Source: Limnoperna fortunei (lineage: Eukaryota; Mollusca; Bivalvia; Mytilida; Modiolidae). Taken from it: 64,000 nucleotides of DNA. The stretch lies in contig OX104118.1 of assembly GCA_944474755.1 (NCBI GenBank), positions 71,987,575 through 72,051,574 of the forward strand. Reading direction: 5' to 3'. Shown piece after piece: positions 57,709-64,000 of this stretch. The notes under the pieces are model-generated. The model worked only from the letters and a program-made list of their open reading frames with translations. It was not told the origin of the DNA and ran no database searches. Position numbers and translations under genes: made by a program. Within the stretch, counting starts at the first letter, position 1, and every line of letters begins with the position of its first letter.

Positions 57709-57962
57709 TTTGTTTGTTTGTTTGATGGTGTTTTTCGCCACTTTCAGCAATTTTTCAGCTATATCGTGGCGTCCAGTTTTTATTGGGGGAGGAAGCCGGA
57801 AAACCACCGACCTGCGGTAGGAAAACTGGCAATCCTTGTCAATTAAGATTGGAGTCGACTACACCATGCCTGCAGTGAGAATCGAACCCGCAATCTCAGT
57901 GTTGACAGACCACGTGATCAATAGTAGACGAACTACCTTGACCACTCGGCCACTGAGGCCCC
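57709..57962 (-). mobile_element. Full-length tRNA-derived SINE, minus strand, with target-site duplication
   Basis: Same family in reverse: the tRNA-like head is at 57962 and the AAAC-rich tail at 57709. A 12-base duplication TTCTTCAAATTG flanks it at 57697-57708 and 57963-57974. It lies between EXT2 and the BTB gene. Confidence 0.85.
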
Positions 57963-58239
57963 TTCTTCAAATTGCACAGGGTTGTTAATTATGTTAGCCT
58001 CATAATCTATATACTCTACGGTAAATTTCTTATTTATAGTTTGAGTTGTGTGACATTCTTGAAAAATGGTGATATTATAGTTTTCAAACTGTAACTCAAA
58101 TGCTTTCATTAATATTTTTGAAATTTGAAGAACTGTTTATTTTGATAAATGTAAACTTCCTTTCTTTTTTTTTTTGGTAAAATTTTGAATTTTTTGTTAT
58201 AGAGTTATGGAACTTTGTTTGTAGAAAAAATTGTCAGTG

Positions 58240-59290
58240 CGATCTATTCGCATCACTTGGCGTCCTTCGTTATCATTGTCCGTAAAATTTTACCATTTCA
58301 ATCATCTTTTCCAAAACCACTTGGCCAAATTTGGCAGGAATGTGTATTGGGTGGTTCTTAACAAAGTTTGAGTTTTTGGTGGGAATCAAAAAATAAACAT
58401 GGCTGCACCAGGGCCATTAATGCGTTCTGATTGACTGAATTTCAAAAATGATCTCATATACCGCTTGGCAGATGGATTTGAAATATTGCAAAAATGTCCC
58501 TTAGATGGTCCTCTACAAAATTTGTGTTTTTGTGTCGGTCCAAAATCTAAGATGGCCGCCACCATGGAAAACAGCTTAACATAGGACTCCATGGGAAAAC
58601 CACACAAATAGCTTCTTCTATGAAACTGTTCCATACAATTATGGCAAATTATGCAGAAATGAAGCTTGGATAGTTATATTATTTTTTAGTTTTTTTAGCA
58701 AATTGGAAATTCAACATGGCTGCCAGGGCTACTATAAAGTGTTCTGATTGGCCGAATTAAAAAAAAAATCTTCTCACAAACCAATTGATTGATTTGAATT
58801 ATTGCAGCAATGTACGTTAGACAGTCTATTTCAAAGATTGAGTTTTTTTGTGCTGATCCAAAATCCAGTATGGCCGCCACCGTGGAACACAGCTTAACAT
58901 AGTATCCTATGGGAAAACCATATAAACAGGTTCTTTTCCGAAACTGTTTCCACAATTAAACCACAAGATGCAATAGTGAATCTTGGATAGTAATCTTATT
59001 ATTTTGAGTTTTTAGAGTCGATAGGGAAATTCAACAGGGCTGCTATAGTTGCAAATGCTTTCCAATTGGCTGAAATGTCAAAATTCGTTTCCTCACAAAC
59101 CGCTTGGCAGAAGGAATTGTGATATTGTAGAAATGTACCTCAGATGTTCCTCTACTAACTTAGTTTTTTAAGTTGATCTAAAATACAAGATTGCTGCCAC
59201 CATGGAACATCAATTAACATAGTAACCTATGAGAAAAATATATAACAGCTTCTTCTCAGAAACTGTCCTACAAAATGCTTATCAAACAAG
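58240..59290 (+). mobile_element. Tandem-monomer element, ~290-bp unit, about 3.5 copies
   Basis: Each unit holds AAATTCAACATGGCTGCC-like sequence, CCGCTTGGCAGA, GATGGCCGCCACCATGGAA and AGCTTAACATAG. It starts near GCATCACTTGGCGTCCTTCG. A reversed relative lies at 2640-3560. Confidence 0.6.
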
Positions 59291-60063
59291 CATATGCTAC
59301 TTTTCGAAACAAGCAGTTATAGCTCTGTCCAAAGTAAGCATATAATAGAATTTACTGTGCAAAGAAATCAGTTAAGACTAAAATAAAAATCGGCGATAAC
59401 TACCTTTGCATAATTTAAGGAACATTAATTTTTCCTTCGACATTTTCAGCACTTTTTTGGTAAAATATTCGCGAATATAAAGTCTACCGATCTTTAAATA
59501 ATCAATAAAATATGGGAAGTTATGAACTATTTCTTAATTCCAGTTTCCATTCATTCCCTGTACAATTACCAGTATATAAGTGTCAGTTCATTCAATCTAT
59601 ATGTCACTGTTTCCTTCCAGTCTTTCCGATCGGCTACAAAATTATTAACTTGTAGCACTTATAAACATGAATGCACATTGTCAATTCGTCAAGTGGAATG
59701 ACATCTGTGTATTTCCTGTAAGATTCTATGTAAACTTAGTATGGCGTAGAAAGAGGGTGTACCGGCTAATTATTGATTGGTAATTCAGTCATTAGGCAAG
59801 TTTTAAAGTACTTTTTAATTTGTCAATTCAAATGTCTGATAAAATGTTTTTATTTTTAGTTCACAAGAACATTTAAACTATGAGGAAGTGGTTAAACAGT
59901 TCACAGGTTTTGTAACTAAATACACACTTAAAGACAAATGGGTCGGTTGCGTCTCTCCTATTCCTATGATATGGGAAAAGTGAACTTTCATAAAAGCAGA
60001 TTACCGATCTGCCAGGCCTTTACAAAAGAAGACAAGTACTAAATTGTTTTATAAACATGTTCA

Positions 60064-60131
60064 CGTCCTGAGTAAAGCCAGAATATTGTGTTCGCTGGAC
60101 GTTAAGCAGTCATTCAATCAATCAATTAATT
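60064..60131 (+). mobile_element. CAAT-tailed element, 3' fragment
   Basis: CGTCCTGAGTAAAGCCAGAA, then TATTGTGTTCGCTGGACGTT and CAATCAATCAATTAAT. It lies 420 bases beyond the stop codon of the BTB gene, on the other strand. Confidence 0.5.
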
Positions 60132-60551
60132 TTGTGTTTGATAATATTCTGTTACGCTGGTTTTATAGTTAAGCCAATCATATAACAGATAATTTGTGTC
60201 GTATACTGCCGAGTAAAGAAAATGATAGTTTCTTGGCCGAGTAAAAATACATTCATCACCGATTGTATTTCTTCCTAATTATAAGGTAACATGTACTAAT
60301 TGATATATATAAATAAATAATCTGTTCTTTGTATTGGTCAATAATATAAGATTTATATAATGAAGCCAAACGTATAAAATGTTCCCCTTAACTTATCAAT
60401 TCGGACATGGGGATGTTTCCGATCAGGTGCTTTTGTGTATGTATGTTCAAAGAATTCAAGTTTAAAGATAAAAATAAACAAACTGTTGAGCAAACATAAC
60501 CATATACCCAACTCCTTACCCAAAAATATGTATGACTTTCATTGTCCATTT

Positions 60552-61931
60552 TCAAGACAACACATTTTCACTATGTTTAGGGAGTTCAACATCAGAAAAA
60601 CAAATCCATCTACAGACTAAACAGGATAATCCTGCTACACGATTGGTTGAGGCAAGGTTTCCGGAGAAAGAATGGAAGTAGCCTCTTTCCCCTGGTGGAA
60701 GTTCTATATTGTCATTTCCTCCAGTGCCACCAAAAGGTCCATATTCACGTCCATAGTTCGTGATGAAAGTAATTCTGTCAACTATCGAACTTGTCCTCAA
60801 TACCACTGTAGTAATAACCTCGTTTTTATCCAGAGTAAAACTATGCTCCGAGATATACGATGAACGTCGTTTAGGAATTTTTCCATAGGAAAAGCAACTT
60901 CCACTGAAATATCGTATAGAAATACCGGCGACAATGCTAGTGCTACTCGGTCGCTCTCTTACCCAAAATGTTAATTTAGCAGGACGGTCTTTACTGTCGT
61001 TGTTACCGGAAAAGACTTCATTACCGTTTTGAAAAGAAAACTGTGTCCCGCTAAATATTAATTGTTTATTGTATATAGAAAATTTTCTTCTTCGCTGTTC
61101 TGGCATTGATACAACTGCTCTTACAATATCTTCTGTACTTAAACTTATTATTTCCTTTATACACATTATTTCTTGTAATTTTGGACAATCCAAAATTGGA
61201 AACCATTTCACAACTGACTTCAAGTCATCGGGATCTTGAATTTCATCAAATCGAATTTCTTCTAGAAGATCCGACACGACTGATGGACTACATATCGGTC
61301 GGTGGTTACTAAGATAAACTCCAACAAGTTTTAATATCTCGATTTCCGGATTAACCACTGGTACATAATGATCAAATGCAGACAGATTGTTATTTTTTAG
61401 CAAAAAGATCAGGTCACTTGGCGTCAGTAGAAAGAATTCATCATTTTTTAAAATGTCGAAGAAGTTGTCAGAAACCCTGTTACATATTGGATCTGTAAGC
61501 AATTTCAGTTCTAATTTATTTGCAAATGGCACTAGGTGAATAATATCGTTAATTTCAATATTAAATATATTTTTTAGTATAAAAACCTCACATTCGTGTG
61601 TGACTAGGTCTATTTGAAGGTAGTCAGCAGCTATTAGCATGTCCAGAACTGTGTTAATATCCAGACTAACTTCACCGGTGTAAGCGTAATGAAAAATTCC
61701 ATCCAAGCAATTTTCAGTACATACTGATTCGTCCAGCACATAAACATCCTGGTTCGAGCCGTATTTGAACAAACATTTAAAATAATCAGAAATCGAGGAC
61801 AGAATAAGTTTGTGAGCTTTCAAAGATTTTGAACCACACGTTACTATGACGTCACAATACAGTTCTTCTTTCCATGCTTTTAAAATATTTTTTCTTGTGG
61901 CATTTTGGTGGCTATGAACTTGTATTTCCAT
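60552..61931 (-). CDS. BTB-BACK protein with a jacalin-like C-terminal domain, intronless
   Basis: 459 residues in one open frame. The BTB/POZ fold spans ~16-120 (DVIV, then KAHKLILSSISDYFK). A BACK-type helical region spans ~125-240. BTB-BACK proteins are usually Cullin-3 substrate adaptors whose C-terminal Kelch repeats bind the target. Here there are no Kelch repeats. Residues ~310-445 look like a jacalin-type beta-prism: a strand with VDRITFITNYGREYGPFGGT (371-392), then a glycine-rich turn and SFSG. The inferred role is a ubiquitin-ligase adaptor with a lectin-like target module. The start MEIQVHS was chosen as the first Met of the open frame and lies at a sensible distance from the BTB fold. 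Absence of introns suggests a retrocopy or an expanded single-exon family. Domain calls for BTB are firm, BACK likely, jacalin likely. Confidence 0.85.
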   Translation of the reverse strand: MEIQVHSHQNATRKNILKAWKEELYCDVIVTCGSKSLKAHKLILSSISDYFKCLFKYGSNQDVYVLDESVCTENCLDGIFHYAYTGEVSLDINTVLDMLIAADYLQIDLVTHECEVFILKNIFNIEINDIIHLVPFANKLELKLLTDPICNRVSDNFFDILKNDEFFLLTPSDLIFLLKNNNLSAFDHYVPVVNPEIEILKLVGVYLSNHRPICSPSVVSDLLEEIRFDEIQDPDDLKSVVKWFPILDCPKLQEIMCIKEIISLSTEDIVRAVVSMPEQRRRKFSIYNKQLIFSGTQFSFQNGNEVFSGNNDSKDRPAKLTFWVRERPSSTSIVAGISIRYFSGSCFSYGKIPKRRSSYISEHSFTLDKNEVITTVVLRTSSIVDRITFITNYGREYGPFGGTGGNDNIELPPGERGYFHSFSGNLASTNRVAGLSCLVCRWICFSDVELPKHSENVLS

Positions 61932-62015
61932 ATGTAAATCTTTGTCACGAAGAATAACCTATTAAAATACTAAGAAGTTTAATATAGGGACCAGTACAAT
62001 TGAATGCATTCCTTT

Positions 62016-62130
62016 GAAGTTTCATTGACGTATGAAAGCGTTTCAGTACCTAAGCGCATTTTCAATAAAGCACTAAATTTACAATAAAAATGTGCGCACG
62101 GTCAACGCCCTCATACGTCAATGAAATTTC
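62016..62130. repeat. Inverted repeat with CRE-like cores, upstream of the BTB gene
   Basis: Arms at 62016-62042 and 62102-62130 share TTTCATTGACGTATGA and its complement, with weaker pairing continuing into AGCGTT/AACGC. Each arm holds TGACGTA, a CRE/AP-1-like core. It lies about 90-200 bases upstream of the BTB gene start codon on the minus strand. It could be a promoter element or a small palindromic transposon remnant. Confidence 0.55.
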
Positions 62131-64000
62131 AGAAAAATTCATGTATTCAGGTTAACCTTTACTAAATAGCCAATCAGTTGCTGAAGTAGTCTGTGCTTAA
62201 AAGAACCAAAGTAGTTCTACTTTCACTTTGCATAAAAATCGTAATTCTGAATAAACCCGTTTAAAAATAAGTTATAATGCACAAATGTATTAGAAGTGAA
62301 ATGAATCCAAATTTATTAATTGCAAGCAAGTATTAGATTTTGTACGAAACTTCACAGACTGGCAACCTGTTTCTATCCATCTGACAACTGAAATCAAATT
62401 AGCTTTATTTGTGGCGTCATTTTGTAAACTTTATGAAACATTCTTATTAGACTTTAAACTTGATGCGCCGGTCAGATATTTTTTAGAGAAAGCATGGTAT
62501 TTTGAGAAAATAAGGTTGTCACTAATAGTTAACTTAAGATAATTTCAGTATTCTATAAAATGTTATAAGGGTCAGCTATGTATTTTATTTAGTAAAGGTC
62601 AACCTTCAATTTAACATTTTAATGTCTGTTTTTGTTTCGATAAATTACAGTAATGTTATTGACGAAACTACAGTAATGTTATTGACGAAGCTATCATCCA
62701 TTCTCCCAAGTCAAGGTTCTGAATCCACGTTCTACCTTGAGCGAACAAGGAATCAGAACACCTGACTTTGGAGGATGGTTTTAATCTAGAATTAACTTAT
62801 TATAACCACATGACCGAACTCGACTGATTTAAATAAAAAAAATGAAATGGATACATAATAAGAAGATTAATAAATTTTAAGAAACACAATTGTTATTTTA
62901 TTTATTTTTTTTATTTTAGATTTAATTTTAATAATTATAATTTGATGAATAACAAATAAATTCACGAAGAGAAAAATACCCACTTACTGATTAATCACTT
63001 GACAGCAAACGTAAACAAATTTAAATATACCAACGTGTTCAACGATCTAAACAGTACAACGTGGGCGAAACAGGAAGTTTAACTGTACACTCCTGTTCCA
63101 AGTAATCTTAAAGCGAATTTTTAAAAATCCACAAGACAATCAATAAGTTTTTCTCCATGTTATTATCCAATAAGTTGCTTTTATACTTTTTTTCTATTCC
63201 CGTTGTAGATTTATCGTAGTATAATACGATATTATACCGATATTTGTTTTAATGTGAGATTCTTATCGCCAGTGTCGGTGGAATCTACTTGATAAATCAT
63301 TGTAACATCAAAAGATAAATAATTATTCTGGAAAGTTTTAAATAAAACATCAGCGATAGAAATGGTTCAAAATGTAGGTAAAAAAAATCATTGTTCAGTA
63401 AGATATGATTGATTGATTTAAGCAATTAAGCAATATTTGTATTTGCATTGATAAGGATTGTCAGTTTTTCTGCGGGGTATCATATCATATGCAACTATTG
63501 CAGTCATAATTAGGTTCGATAACTCCGTTTTACAATGAACGACTGTTGTGTATGATCAACAGCAAAATTTAAGAATATATCGAACTGCTTTTATTAATAA
63601 CACTTGTATGTTTTTTATCATATACATTTTATTAGAAAACAACAAATTTATTATTAATGGAGTTTCTAGTTTATTTTTTTTTCTGTGGAATCATTATTTT
63701 TTCTTCAAAACTATTACTATAATTTATAATTAAAAACATCCGAGTTATGGTTACCTAAATAACTTTTGTGACAGGTGTGTTATATAAAACACCTTTTAAG
63801 AATTGAAACTGAAGCCAACAGAACAAATCACTAAATATAACATGACAGCACAAATTAAGACATACTTGTTCAGATACATTCATATAAAGTATATAAAAGC
63901 ACGATAAGCATTACAGATGAACAGCAAACAATACATGCATATTAAAACATATATTTGGAATAGATTTATTTAAAAAGGCTCACCACAAATTAAAAAACAT
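62131..64000. other. Intergenic flank upstream of the BTB gene
   Basis: Apart from the hairpin at 62698-62777, this is AT-rich sequence without a supported gene or repeat. Confidence 0.5.
62698..62777. repeat. Foldback hairpin, about 30-bp arms
   Basis: The left arm starts CCATTCTCCCAAGTCA and includes GGTTCTGA. The right arm ends TGACTTTGGAGGATGG. Pairing is good over about 30 bases with a few mismatches. It is preceded by a short tandem duplication of a TTATTGACGAA-containing unit. Likely a MITE or foldback remnant. No coding content seen. Confidence 0.5.

Noticed and set aside
59840..59870. Polyadenylation signal for the BTB gene (AATAAA on the minus strand near 59855)
   Set aside because: About 700 bases beyond the stop codon in AT-rich DNA, with no supporting downstream element.

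Overview
This window is animal nuclear DNA, AT-rich, with intron-split genes and dense repeats. It most likely comes from a bivalve mollusc. The evidence is tRNA-derived SINEs ending in a molluscan-type 3' core, several non-autonomous elements built of tandem ~160-bp monomers next to ACGG-type microsatellites (the layout of bivalve 'pearl' or Helitron-like elements), and animal-type genes. I cannot name the species.

Layout. (1) About 1-31.8 kb holds the 5' part of a minus-strand gene that I identify from four spliced exons as a diacylglycerol lipase, closest to DAGL-alpha. Its start codon is at 31789, and exons follow at 27362-27142, 13114-13013 and 11828-11660. The catalytic part was not found and probably lies left of the window. 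Its introns carry SINEs, a LINE 3' end, a SINE-derived 43-bp minisatellite, MITEs and pearl-like arrays. (2) 31.8-35.4 kb is the shared upstream region between DAGL and the next gene. It holds an ETS/CCAAT/TATA-like cluster in the DAGL orientation and a palindromic MITE. (3) 35.4-55.3 kb holds a complete plus-strand EXT2 (exostosin-2) coding sequence. It has ten coding exons that join in frame to 697 codons plus a stop. EXT2 is one half of the EXT1/EXT2 heparan sulfate polymerase. (4) 55.3-60.5 kb is intergenic, with two tandem-monomer elements and a full-length SINE. (5) 60.55-61.93 kb is an intronless minus-strand gene for a BTB-BACK protein whose C-terminus looks like a jacalin-type beta-prism instead of Kelch repeats. 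(6) 62-64 kb is intergenic with two inverted repeats.

The most unusual signal is inside EXT2. Tandem repeats have grown from its exon-intron boundaries. The exon 5 donor, with the last ~19 coding bases, is repeated about 45 times at a 34-bp period. The exon 6 donor is repeated about 15 times at a 44-46 bp period. The exon 8 acceptor with the first bases of that exon is duplicated 58 bp apart. A degenerate repeat also begins at the exon 8 donor. Use of any inner donor copy of the exon 5 or exon 6 array, or of the outer exon 8 acceptor, would bring in a stop codon. The gene therefore sits beside large fields of competing splice sites that would poison the message. DAGL and EXT2 are divergent neighbours with about 3.7 kb between start codons, so a shared control region is possible but not shown. 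Nothing in the window suggests a bacterial or viral system.
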